Of a DNA stretch of 64,000 nucleotides, positions 16,226 through 24,974 are shown piece after piece. Source of the DNA: UBA1479 sp040221095 (GTDB lineage: Bacteria; Pseudomonadota; Alphaproteobacteria; Rhodospirillales; Casp-alpha2); the NCBI GenBank assembly GCA_040221095.1, contig JAVJVP010000018.1, positions 1 to 64,000 of the forward strand. The letters are read 5' to 3'. Numbering within the stretch: position 1 is the first letter of the stretch; each line of letters begins with the position of its first letter. The notes under the pieces are model-generated. The model was given only the letters and a program-made list of their open reading frames with translations. It was not told the DNA's origin and did no database searches. The translations under genes and the position numbers were made by a program.

Positions 16226-16951
16226 TTGACCGGCTACATCTTCTTGCTGCTGGCGGGCGTCGCCGCGGGAACGCTCAGCGGCGTCGTCGGCACCGGCGGG
16301 TCCATCGTGCTGATGCCGATCCTGGTCTATCAGTTCGGCCCGCAGCAGGCGGTGCCGATCATGGCCATCGCCGCCGTGCTGGGCAACATCGGCAAGGCCG
16401 TGGCCTGGTGGCGCGAGGTCGATTGGCGGGCCTTCTGGGCCTATGCCGTGCTCGGCGTGCCGGGGGCGGCCTTGGGGGCGCGCACGCTGCTGGTGCTGCC
16501 GCCCAGCGTGGTCGAAACGGTGCTCGGCGGGTTTTTCCTGCTGATGATCCCGGGCCGGCGCTGGATGCGGGCCCGCGATTTCCGCATCCGCTATTGGCAA
16601 CTGGCGATCATCGGCGGGCTGATCGGCTATCTCAGCGGCATCGTGCTGTCCACGGGGCCGCTCAGCATTCCGGCCTTCCTCGCGGTCGGCCTGACCAAGG
16701 GGGCGCTGATTTCGACGGAGGCGGCGGCGTCCCTGGCATTGATGGTCTCCAAGGTCGCGACCTTCCAGCAGGCGGGCGCCCTGCCGGGGCCGATGATCGT
16801 GCAGGGGCTGATCGTCGGCGGATCGATGATGGTCGGCGCCTATCTGGGCAAGCGGGTGATGGCGCATCTCAGCCTGAAGACCTTCGAATACGTGATGGAT
16901 GTCATGCTGTTCTGCTCGGGCCTGGCGCTGTTGTGGACGGCGATTAAATAG
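16226..16951 (+). CDS. TSUP (TauE/SafE) family membrane permease
   Basis: 241 residues with about eight hydrophobic segments. GVVGTGGSIVLMPIL in the first half and the repeated glycine-rich segment in the second half (GLIGYLSGIVLSTGPLSIPA) are the TSUP signature. These permeases carry sulfite, sulfonates or other organic acids; the substrate is unknown here. It starts at TTG 16226, after the purine-rich GGCGGCGGGGGACC. It stands alone on the strand, about 100 bp before sthA. Confidence 0.85.
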   Translation: MTGYIFLLLAGVAAGTLSGVVGTGGSIVLMPILVYQFGPQQAVPIMAIAAVLGNIGKAVAWWREVDWRAFWAYAVLGVPGAALGARTLLVLPPSVVETVLGGFFLLMIPGRRWMRARDFRIRYWQLAIIGGLIGYLSGIVLSTGPLSIPAFLAVGLTKGALISTEAAASLALMVSKVATFQQAGALPGPMIVQGLIVGGSMMVGAYLGKRVMAHLSLKTFEYVMDVMLFCSGLALLWTAIK

Positions 16952-17053
16952 CGGCACCGCCCACCCCCAGGCACGCGGGGCGCGAAATCCAATGGACTCA
17001 AGCGGTTCCGGCCACTTAACCTGCGTTTCGTGGATTTCTGCCTCGGGGGACAT

Positions 17054-18457
17054 ATGAGCAGCTACGACTACGACCTGTTCGTCATCGGCTCCGGCCCGGC
17101 GGGCCAGCGCGCGGCGGTGCAGGCGGCCAAACTGGGCAAGCGGGTGGCCCTGGCCGAACGGCAGACCGTGGTCGGCGGGGTCTGCCTCAACACCGGCACG
17201 ATCCCGTCGAAGACGCTGCGCGCCGCGACCATGCATTTCTCCGGCTACAACGAACGCAGCGTCTACGGCTCGTCCTACAAGGTGAAGCAGGAAGTCACCA
17301 TGGGCGATCTTCTGGGCCGCGCCGACCATGTGCGCCAGATCGGCATCGACGTGACCCGCCATCAGATGCAGCGCAACGGCATTAAGATCATCGAGGCGGC
17401 GGCGTCGTTCCTCGACCCGCATCGGATCGAGCTGGCCCCCTGCGCGGGCGGCCCGGCGTCCCAGGTCACCGCAGCCAAGGTGGCCGTCGCCGTCGGCACC
17501 ACGACGACCCGCGACGACAACATCGCCTTCGACGGCAAGCACATCTTCACCTCGGACGATATCCTCGACCTGCAGACCCTGCCGAAAAGCCTGACCGTGA
17601 TCGGCGCCGGGGTGATCGGCATCGAATACGCGACGATCTTCGCGACGCTGGGCGTGCGGGTCACGGTGATCGACAAGCGCCTGCGCATCCTGCCCTTCGT
17701 CGATGAGGAAATCATCGACACCCTGGTCCACCTGATGCGCCAGGAACGGGTGACCCTGCGCATGGGCGAGGAGGTTTCGGGCATCGACCTGATCGATGGC
17801 GAGCAGGGCCAGAAGGTTCATATCGCCCTGAAAAGCGGCAAGCACATCAACTGCGAAACCGTGCTCTATTCCATCGGCCGCACGGGGGCGACGGACAGCC
17901 TCAACCTGGACGCGGCGGGGGTCACGGCCGACCCGCGCGGGCGCATCACGGTCAACGCCAACTACCAGACCGAGGTCGATCACATCTACGCGGTCGGCGA
18001 CGTCATCGGCTTTCCCTCCCTCGCCTCGACCTCCATGGAGCAGGGCCGGCTCGCCGCCTGCCATGCCTTCGGCGTGCAGGCGCGCAGCTTCCCGGACCTG
18101 TTGCCCTACGGCATCTACACGATCCCCGAGATTTCCGTGGTCGGGAAGAACGAACAGGAACTGACCGAGGCGGAAATCCCCTACGAGGTCGGCCGCGCCG
18201 CCTACAAGGAAATCGCCCGCGGCCAGATCGTCGGCGATCAGGCGGGCCTGCTGAAGCTGCTGTTCAATCCGCAGTCGCGGAAACTTCTGGGGGTGCACAT
18301 CATCGGTGACGGGGCCTGCGAGATGATCCACATCGGCCAGGCGGTGATGTCGCTGGGCGGCACGCTGGATTACCTGATCGACACGGTGTTCAACTATCCG
18401 ACCTTCGCCGAATGCTACAAGACGGCGGCGTTCGACGGGATCAACCGGATCGGGTGA
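17054..18457 (+). CDS. sthA: Soluble (Si-specific) NAD(P)+ transhydrogenase
   Basis: 467 residues of the pyridine nucleotide-disulfide oxidoreductase fold. FAD motif DLFVIGSGPAGQRAAVQAAK, NAD(P) motif SLTVIGAGVIGIEYATIF, FAD-ribityl motif IYAVGDVIG and a C-terminal dimerisation domain are present. The redox centre reads VCLNTGTIPSKTLR: the second cysteine is replaced by threonine, which separates SthA from dihydrolipoamide dehydrogenase. It balances NADPH and NADH in the cytoplasm. ATG 17054 is preferred to 17030 because CGGGGGA stands just before it. Confidence 0.93.
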   Translation: MSSYDYDLFVIGSGPAGQRAAVQAAKLGKRVALAERQTVVGGVCLNTGTIPSKTLRAATMHFSGYNERSVYGSSYKVKQEVTMGDLLGRADHVRQIGIDVTRHQMQRNGIKIIEAAASFLDPHRIELAPCAGGPASQVTAAKVAVAVGTTTTRDDNIAFDGKHIFTSDDILDLQTLPKSLTVIGAGVIGIEYATIFATLGVRVTVIDKRLRILPFVDEEIIDTLVHLMRQERVTLRMGEEVSGIDLIDGEQGQKVHIALKSGKHINCETVLYSIGRTGATDSLNLDAAGVTADPRGRITVNANYQTEVDHIYAVGDVIGFPSLASTSMEQGRLAACHAFGVQARSFPDLLPYGIYTIPEISVVGKNEQELTEAEIPYEVGRAAYKEIARGQIVGDQAGLLKLLFNPQSRKLLGVHIIGDGACEMIHIGQAVMSLGGTLDYLIDTVFNYPTFAECYKTAAFDGINRIG

Positions 18458-18466
18458 GCCGGTGGG

Positions 18467-18673
18467 TCAGGCTTCCTTGACACCGGTGATCACGAACCCT
18501 TGGGCCGCCGGATAGCGGCGTTCGGCCCGGCGGCGGGCTTCGGTCTCGTCATTGCCCGAAAATTCAATGAAATGGGTGTCGGCCCATTCGTCCTTGAAAA
18601 ACTTGTGGCTGTCGCCGGATTTCAGGGCGTCCAGAACGTCGCGGTTGTGGATCTCGAATTCAAAAGTTGGCAT
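18467..18673 (-). CDS. Small hypothetical protein
   Basis: 68 residues from ATG 18673 (MPTFEFEIHNRDVLDALKSG). It is acidic and soluble. It shares the opening pattern 'MP-F-hydrophobic...' and a helix rich in Glu/Ala/Arg (ETEARRRAERRYPAAQGF) with small stress-type proteins of alphaproteobacteria, but I do not recognise a family. It is convergent with sthA, separated by 9 bp. The upstream in-frame extension to 18817 is unlikely to be coding. Confidence 0.6.
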   Translation of the reverse strand: MPTFEFEIHNRDVLDALKSGDSHKFFKDEWADTHFIEFSGNDETEARRRAERRYPAAQGFVITGVKEA

Positions 18674-18861
18674 GTGCCGATCTCGTCCGTCACTTGTGCT
18701 CAGCGGACCGTTCCCGGGTGACGCATGCGCGCCGCGGACGGCCCGGGCCTGAGGAGGTTTTTTACTGTCCAGGTCTATGTACGCCGCCGCGCCGCCGCCG
18801 GCAGTGACCCGTGTCACATAATGCCCGTTGGATGTCGCACCGCCCGAAGGCCCGGGCCGGA

Positions 18862-21800
18862 TTACAAGGCGTCGGCCAAGGCTTTCTTCAGTTCCCGCAG
18901 CCTGTCGGACAGCGTATCGAGCAACTGATGCACCTGCGGGTTTTCCGGATCGTCCCGAAGCTGGTGATCCAGGGCGGCGACGGCCTCGTATGCGTGGTTC
19001 GCGCGGATGTTTCCGCTGACCCCTTTCAGGGTATGGGCCACGCGGGCCGCCTGCTCGATATCCCCGGCGGCCAGGGCGTCCCGGATCTCCGCATCCTTGT
19101 CGAGGTACTTGGCCTTGAAGTCGCCCAGCAGCTTTCGCAGGATGGCGTCGTTGCCGCGCATCATGGTGCGCGCGGCCTTCATGTCGATCCCGTCGATGAC
19201 GTCGGGAAGGGCGTCGCGGGGCTTGTCCGGCGCCTTGCCGGCCGCCGCTGCTTTGGAATCCTGTCCGCGCCGCTTGCCGGGCGGAGGTATCCAGCGGGCC
19301 AGGGCGCCGAACAGCAAATCCGGATCAATCGGCTTGGTGACGTAATCGTTCATGCCGCCGGCCAGGCACTTGTCGCGTTCGGACGCCAGGGCATGGGCCG
19401 TCATCGCGATGATCGGAATGTCCTGAAACCTGCCGTCCTCGCGAATGGCGAGGGTGGCCTCATAGCCGTCCATCTCGGGCATCTGAATATCCATCAGGAC
19501 GGCGTCGAAGGGCTGTTCGGCGACCATGGCGACGGCGATCCGGCCGTTCTCGGCGACCCGGACCTCAATGCCGACACCTTCCAGTAGTTCCTGGGCGACC
19601 TGCTGGTTGATGTCGTTGTCTTCCACCAGCAGGACCAGGGCGCCGGCAAGCGTTTGCATGTCCGGCCCGGCGCTCTTCGGGCCGCTGTCGGGCCGTGCCG
19701 CCGGTTCCGCCTTTGATCGCAGGCCTATGATGGCATTGAAAAGCTGGGATTGGTTGAAGGGCTTGGCCAGGACCGCGCCAATGCCAACCTCATCCGCCTG
19801 TTGATGGATGTCTTCCTGGTCAGGGGTGGTGACCAGAATGATTTGCGGGGCGTGCGTTCGCCAATCCTCCGATTGGATGCGGCGCGCCGTTTCCAGGCCG
19901 GTCATTTCCGGCATCAGGGCATCCAGCAGGACCACGTCAACAGGCGTGCCGGCATCCCGCGCGCGTCGCAACTCCTCAAGTGCCAGATGTCCGGATGGGA
20001 CGGCCGTCCCCTCCATGGCGAGGCTTTCGATGGCTTCCAGAAAAATCGCCCGGGCCGTTTCATTGTCGTCGACGATCAGGACGCGCAGGCCGCGCACGTC
20101 GACCCGGGGCTGTGGTGCCGTTTCCGTCGGGGCCGTGCCGCGCTCAAGGGTAACCGAGAACCAAAAGGTGCTGCCGACGCCCTGCTGGCTTTCAACGCCA
20201 ATCTCCCCATCCATCAGGTCGACCAGGTTCCGGCATATGGCCAGGCCCAGCCCAGTGCCGCCGTACTGGCGTGTCGTCGAGGTGTCGGCCTGCGAGAACG
20301 GCTTGAAAATTTCCGCGACCTGCTGTTCCGTCATGCCGATGCCCGTATCCGATACGGAGAACCGGATCTGTGGCCTGTCGTCCTGCATGGCGACAAGGTC
20401 GATTGCCACGACGACTTCGCCCTTGGCCGTGAACTTGATCGCGTTGGTCGTCAAATTTATCAGCACCTGGCCCAGGCGCAGGGGATCGCCGACAAGGTCC
20501 AGGGGAACATCGGGGGCGGTTCGGTAAAGCAGTTCCAAAGGCTTGCCGCTGGCCCTTACCGCCATGATCGGTGAAAGCTCATCCAGGACGGCATCAAGCC
20601 GGAAGGGGATGGATTCGATCTCCAACTTGCCGGCCTCGATCTTGGAAAAGTCGAGAATGTCGTTGATCAGGCCCAGCAAGGATTTTCCCGCCGATTGGAC
20701 TTTCGTCAGATAGTCCCGCTGCGGGCCCGACAGATCGGTTTTCAAGGCCAGCATGGTCAGGCCGATAATCGCGTTCATGGGGGTCCGTATCTCGTGGCTC
20801 ATGGACGCGAGAAACTGGGATTTGTGTTGTTCGGCGGACTCGGCAACCTGGCGCAGCAGCGACTGTTCCTCGGCCATCGTCGCCATCATTTGCGCCTGGT
20901 CTTCCAGGGTATCTTTCGATGACTGCAGGTCGACGATGGTCGATTCCAGTTCATCAATGGCCCACCGCCGGCGTTTGTCCGTTTGGACAATGAACCGGAC
21001 ACTCATCGCCGCCGCGGCCAGCAGGAGGCACAAAAGCACGGTGGCGCTTAGCCAGTGCGTCTGCTTGAAATCACCGATCAATCCCGGCTGCAGATAGCCG
21101 ACAACCCGCCACAGGGAGCCGCCAACATCCCTTTGGCTGCGGATGTTCAGGACTTCTTGCTTGGACAAGTAAATGTCCCGCTGCGCTGAAATCCGGTCCC
21201 GCGCGCCGTCGGCGTTTATCTCGATCAGGTTGTCCCGCTGTTTGTGCACGAGCGCCAGGAAATGGCCGGGACTTTGATGGGAATTGAGAATTTTTTGCAC
21301 GGTTTCCGGATAAAAGCTGACGAAGAAGACGCCCCGCAAGCCGTTGGGGCCCTGCCACGGCGCCATCACGTCGAAATGGTAGTTGTGCGGCTGGGGGTGA
21401 ATGACCGACTGGAACACCGCGTGTTCGGCGGACTCCCGGTGGATGGAGGCGACGTAGTCCTGAATATTCCGCTGGCAGACCGGGCCGACCAGGCCTTCAA
21501 GGTCGTTGACCAGGTCCTCGCCTTTCACGTTGGCGATGGTGAAGGTGAAGTAATCGGGAAACCAGCGCGCGAGGCTTTCCTCGATCTCCGCCCGTAATTT
21601 CCGATTATCGATATTGTCCGCATAGGCGGCCAACAGGTCGCTTTTTTCGAGGGCGAAGGTCCGGACATGGCGGCGCTGGCCGGCGAGAAGGGCCTCGATC
21701 GCAATCGCGGCTTCCTTCGTCTCGCTCCCGATGATCGCCTCGTGAAGCTCTTCGAAGGTGTCAATTTCGCGGTGCGTCAGCTGCAGAACGGCGCCGCCCA

Positions 21801-21903
21801 CCAATAAGATGGCCGACACGACCAGCAGAATGGCGCCTTTCGGCCGGTCGGCCGCCGACGTAATCGGTCGCTGTGATTCCGGTGAGGCCATATTCGGCTG
21901 CAT
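18862..21903 (-). CDS. Membrane hybrid sensor histidine kinase with two receivers and an HPt domain
   Basis: 1013 residues from ATG 21903; the reading frame continues upstream to 22023 into the etf-QO end. Order: membrane helix about 24-42; a periplasmic sensor of about 230 residues; second helix near 280-300; a coiled linker; HisKA with SHEIRTPMNAIIG; HATPase with NLTTNAIKF, DTGIGM and GTGLGLA; receiver 1 with VLIVDDNETA and VLLDALMPE; receiver 2 with VLLVEDNDIN and VLMDIQMPE; and a C-terminal HPt with AHTLKGVSGNIRA. Both receivers keep their aspartates, so a full phosphorelay is encoded in one chain. The partner regulator is not adjacent and the signal is unknown. Confidence 0.9.
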   Translation of the reverse strand: MQPNMASPESQRPITSAADRPKGAILLVVSAILLVGGAVLQLTHREIDTFEELHEAIIGSETKEAAIAIEALLAGQRRHVRTFALEKSDLLAAYADNIDNRKLRAEIEESLARWFPDYFTFTIANVKGEDLVNDLEGLVGPVCQRNIQDYVASIHRESAEHAVFQSVIHPQPHNYHFDVMAPWQGPNGLRGVFFVSFYPETVQKILNSHQSPGHFLALVHKQRDNLIEINADGARDRISAQRDIYLSKQEVLNIRSQRDVGGSLWRVVGYLQPGLIGDFKQTHWLSATVLLCLLLAAAAMSVRFIVQTDKRRRWAIDELESTIVDLQSSKDTLEDQAQMMATMAEEQSLLRQVAESAEQHKSQFLASMSHEIRTPMNAIIGLTMLALKTDLSGPQRDYLTKVQSAGKSLLGLINDILDFSKIEAGKLEIESIPFRLDAVLDELSPIMAVRASGKPLELLYRTAPDVPLDLVGDPLRLGQVLINLTTNAIKFTAKGEVVVAIDLVAMQDDRPQIRFSVSDTGIGMTEQQVAEIFKPFSQADTSTTRQYGGTGLGLAICRNLVDLMDGEIGVESQQGVGSTFWFSVTLERGTAPTETAPQPRVDVRGLRVLIVDDNETARAIFLEAIESLAMEGTAVPSGHLALEELRRARDAGTPVDVVLLDALMPEMTGLETARRIQSEDWRTHAPQIILVTTPDQEDIHQQADEVGIGAVLAKPFNQSQLFNAIIGLRSKAEPAARPDSGPKSAGPDMQTLAGALVLLVEDNDINQQVAQELLEGVGIEVRVAENGRIAVAMVAEQPFDAVLMDIQMPEMDGYEATLAIREDGRFQDIPIIAMTAHALASERDKCLAGGMNDYVTKPIDPDLLFGALARWIPPPGKRRGQDSKAAAAGKAPDKPRDALPDVIDGIDMKAARTMMRGNDAILRKLLGDFKAKYLDKDAEIRDALAAGDIEQAARVAHTLKGVSGNIRANHAYEAVAALDHQLRDDPENPQVHQLLDTLSDRLRELKKALADAL

Positions 21904-22019
21904 TGGAGTTCCATCACCCGCAGTGTGGTGGCGCACACATTTCTCCGCCAATCCGCGATCATTCCCTGTTTGCGGGCCGGTGGCAAATGGCGCGATGGAA
22001 AATGCCCGGCGGGCGCGGC

Positions 22020-23657
22020 TCACATATTCGGGTAGTTCGGCCCTTCGCCGCCCTGGGGCGTGACCCAGATGATGTTCTGGGTCGGGTCCTTGATGTCGCA
22101 GGTCTTGCAGTGGATGCAGTTCTGACCGTTGATCTGGAACTGCGTCTTGCCGTCGACCTCGACATACTCATACACCCCCGCCGGGCAGTACCGGGCTTCC
22201 GGTCCCGCATACTCCGTCCAGTTGACGGCCATGGGCACGGCGTCGTCCTTCAAGGTCAGATGGCAGGGCTGTTCCTCTTCGTGGAAGGTGCCGGCCAGCT
22301 GCACCGACGACAGCTTGTCGAAGGTCAGCTTGCCGTCGGGCTTGGGATAGTCGATGGGTTTGCAATCCTTCGCCTTCTTCAGCGCCGAATGGTCGGCCCG
22401 GTTCTTCAGCGTCCAGGGCGCATGGCCGAAGAACAGGAAGGTGTCGATGGCGCCCAGCACCAGGCCGGCCCACATGCCCCAGTGAAAGTTGGGCCGCATG
22501 TTGCGCGCCTTGTACAGCTCCTTCCACACCCAGCTGTCCCGGACGGCCTGGGTATAGGCGGGCAGGCCCTCGGCCGGATTGGCGCCGGAATGGAGTGCCG
22601 CGACCACGGCCTCGGCGGCCAGCATGCCGGTCTTCATGGCCGTGTGGCTGCCCTTGATCTTGGGCGTGTTGAGGAAGCCCGCCGTGCAGCCGATCAGGCA
22701 GCCGCCGGGAAAGCTCAGCCCCGGCACGGACTGATAGCCGCCTTCGTTGAGCGCCCTGGCCCCGTAGGAAATGCGCCGCCCGCCTTCCAGGATCGGCGCG
22801 ATCGACGGATGGGTCTTGTAGCGCTGCAGTTCGTCATAGGGCGAGAGATGGGGGTTCTGGTAATCCAGCCCGACCACGAAGCCGAGCGCGACCTGGTTGT
22901 TTTCCAGGTGATAGAGGAACGAGCCGCCGTAAGTCTTGGAATCCAAGGGCCAGCCGATGGTGTGCAGGATTTCGCCGGGCCGGTGGTTCTCGGGCTTGAC
23001 CTCCCATAGTTCCTTGAGGCCGATGCCGTAGGTCTGCGGGTCGGCGGGGGTGCCTTCCGGGCCCTTGGACCGCAGATCGAACTTCTGTTCCAGGGTCTTG
23101 GTCAGATGGCCGCGGCAGCCCTCGGCGAACAGGGTGTACTTGGCGTGCAGTTCCATGCCCGGCTGGTGGTTGGGGCCGGGGGTGCCGTCGCGGTTGAGGC
23201 CCATGTCGCCCGTGGCGATGCCCTTCACCGTGCCGTCGTCGTGGTACAGCACCTCGGCGGCGGCGAAGCCGGGATAGACCTCGGCGCCCAGGGCTTCCGC
23301 CTGTTCGCCCAGCCAGCGGCAGACGAGGCCGAGGGAGACGATGTAGTTGCCGTGGTTCTTCATCTGCGGCGGCGTCGGCAGGCGCAGCGCCCCGGCCGGC
23401 CCCAGCAGCAGGAACTTGTCCTTGCCGGCCGGCGTGTTGAGGGGGGCGCCCTTTTCCTTCCAGTCGGGGATCAGTTCGTTCAAGGCCCGCGGCTCCAACA
23501 CCGCGCCCGACAGGATATGGGCACCCACTTCCGAGCCCTTTTCGACGACGCAGACGGAAACCTCCGGATCCAGCTGACAGATGCGGATGGCGGCGGCCAG
23601 GCCCGACGGCCCCGCGCCCACGATCACCACATCGAATTCCATGGATTCCCGTTCCAT
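22020..23657 (-). CDS. etfD: Electron transfer flavoprotein-ubiquinone oxidoreductase
   Basis: 545 residues. FAD motif DVVIVGAGPSGLAAAIR is at the N-terminus, the membrane-associating segment FPGGCLIGCTAGFLN is in the middle, and a ferredoxin-like 4Fe-4S cluster lies at the C-terminus (CPAGVYEYV and CIHCKTCDI). It passes electrons from ETF, reduced by acyl-CoA dehydrogenases, to ubiquinone. It is functionally linked to methylsuccinyl-CoA dehydrogenase at 44-46 kb. The length is normal. Start ATG 23657; a second ATG five codons in is possible. Confidence 0.95.
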   Translation of the reverse strand: MERESMEFDVVIVGAGPSGLAAAIRICQLDPEVSVCVVEKGSEVGAHILSGAVLEPRALNELIPDWKEKGAPLNTPAGKDKFLLLGPAGALRLPTPPQMKNHGNYIVSLGLVCRWLGEQAEALGAEVYPGFAAAEVLYHDDGTVKGIATGDMGLNRDGTPGPNHQPGMELHAKYTLFAEGCRGHLTKTLEQKFDLRSKGPEGTPADPQTYGIGLKELWEVKPENHRPGEILHTIGWPLDSKTYGGSFLYHLENNQVALGFVVGLDYQNPHLSPYDELQRYKTHPSIAPILEGGRRISYGARALNEGGYQSVPGLSFPGGCLIGCTAGFLNTPKIKGSHTAMKTGMLAAEAVVAALHSGANPAEGLPAYTQAVRDSWVWKELYKARNMRPNFHWGMWAGLVLGAIDTFLFFGHAPWTLKNRADHSALKKAKDCKPIDYPKPDGKLTFDKLSSVQLAGTFHEEEQPCHLTLKDDAVPMAVNWTEYAGPEARYCPAGVYEYVEVDGKTQFQINGQNCIHCKTCDIKDPTQNIIWVTPQGGEGPNYPNM

Positions 23658-23801
23658 TCTCGTCGTCCTCGCGTCTTATTGATGTTGCTCGCAATGTGCA
23701 GCTGCGAACGCCCGTTATGGCATTCCTTGGCCCCTGGCCGCAACTCGCCTTGTGGATTCAAAGGGGATAACGCGCCCGCAAGCTTGTGATAGGCTTTCGC
23801 C

Positions 23802-24698
23802 ATGACCCAGACCGCAACCGATCCCGTGGCGTTGAAGGCGCTGTTGCAGTGGTATCTGGAGGCCGGAGTCGACGAAGCCATCGCCGATCAGCCCCAGGAC
23901 CGCTTCGCCGAGCAGGCCCGGCTGCTGGCGGCCAGGGCGTCGGCCCCGCCGCCCGCCCGCCCGGGGTTGAGCGACGGGCCCATGCCGCCGTCACCGTCGC
24001 GCGGCCCGGCGCCCCAGGGGCGCGGCCCCCTGACCAAGCCGGCGGCCCCGGCCCAGGTTTCCGACCAGGCGGCGGTCAAGGACGCGGTCGCCCAGGCGGC
24101 CAAGGCCGAGACGCTGGACGAATTGCGCGCCGCCCTGGAAGGCTTCGACGGCTGCGCCTTGAAGACCACGGCGTCCAACCTGTGCTTCTTCGACGGCAAT
24201 CCCAAGGCCCGGGTGCTGCTGGTCGGCGAGGCCCCGGGGGCCGAGGAAGACCGCCAGGGCCTGCCTTTCGTGGGGCCGTCGGGCAAGCTGCTGGACGCCA
24301 TGCTGGCCTCCATCGGCCTCGACCGGAACGGCGAGGGCGACAGTGCCGTGCTGATTTCCAACACCGTGTTCTGGCGCCCGCCCGGCAACCGCACGCCGAC
24401 GCCGTCGGAAGCGGCGATTTGCCTGCCCTTCGTCGAACGCCTGATCGAGATCGTCGGCCCCCGTGTGGTGGTCTGCGTCGGCGGCCCCTCGGCCAAGACC
24501 CTGCTGGCCCAGACCCAGGGCATCACCCGCCTGCGCGGCAAGTGGTTCGACTATGCGACGCCCAAGATGGCGGGGCCCATCCCGGCCATGGCGCTGTACC
24601 ATCCGGCCTATCTGTTGCGCTCGCCGGCCATGAAGCGGGATGCCTGGCGCGATTTGCTGATGCTGAAACAAAAAATTCTCAGCCTTGCCGGCGGCTGA
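23802..24698 (+). CDS. Uracil-DNA glycosylase family protein (family 4-like)
   Basis: 298 residues. After a Pro/Ala-rich N-terminal region (about 45-80), the UDG fold has VGEAPGAEEDRQGLPFVGPS (motif 1) and HPAYLLR (motif 2). Family 4 enzymes carry a 4Fe-4S cluster with four cysteines. Here two lie in GCALKTTASNLC and two later (ICLPF, VVCVGG), but the spacing of the first pair is atypical, so cluster binding is uncertain. It removes uracil from DNA in base-excision repair. It is divergent from the ETF-QO gene. Confidence 0.87.
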   Translation: MTQTATDPVALKALLQWYLEAGVDEAIADQPQDRFAEQARLLAARASAPPPARPGLSDGPMPPSPSRGPAPQGRGPLTKPAAPAQVSDQAAVKDAVAQAAKAETLDELRAALEGFDGCALKTTASNLCFFDGNPKARVLLVGEAPGAEEDRQGLPFVGPSGKLLDAMLASIGLDRNGEGDSAVLISNTVFWRPPGNRTPTPSEAAICLPFVERLIEIVGPRVVVCVGGPSAKTLLAQTQGITRLRGKWFDYATPKMAGPIPAMALYHPAYLLRSPAMKRDAWRDLLMLKQKILSLAGG

Positions 24699-24974
24699 TC
24701 CGGGCCGGCCCGAAACCTCCCTGCGTTAACCATAATTTCAAGATATGCGGTCATGCTTTCACGGCCCCACAAAATGTGGGACAATGCAGCATGTCACGGG
24801 GCGGCGCCAAGGCCTGACCTTGGATGCCGGCGGGAACAGGATGCGGGTGACGAGGCCGCGTCCGGGACCGCCGGAAGGTTGAGGCGCCGGGGACAGGACG
24901 CTATAACGTCGCAGCTCATCGGGGAGCGAATGCGAAACCGCCATCCATAGGCGGGCGGACAATTAAGGGGCTTC
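24699..24974. other. Non-coding gap before the transglycosylase gene
   Basis: 276 bp with no credible gene. A short hairpin CCCACA-AAA-TGTGGG lies at 24766-24780 without a T tract. The last part should contain the transglycosylase promoter. Confidence 0.4.

Noticed and set aside
16046..18331. 761-codon open frame on the minus strand opposite cspA end, TSUP and sthA
   Set aside because: It runs antisense to well-recognised genes, has a low-complexity His/Arg/Asp/Gln-rich translation and is a by-product of high GC at third positions.
17054..18457. sthA as dihydrolipoamide dehydrogenase
   Set aside because: The redox motif lacks the second cysteine (VCLNTGTIPSK), which is the mark of soluble transhydrogenase, and no lipoyl-enzyme genes are adjacent.
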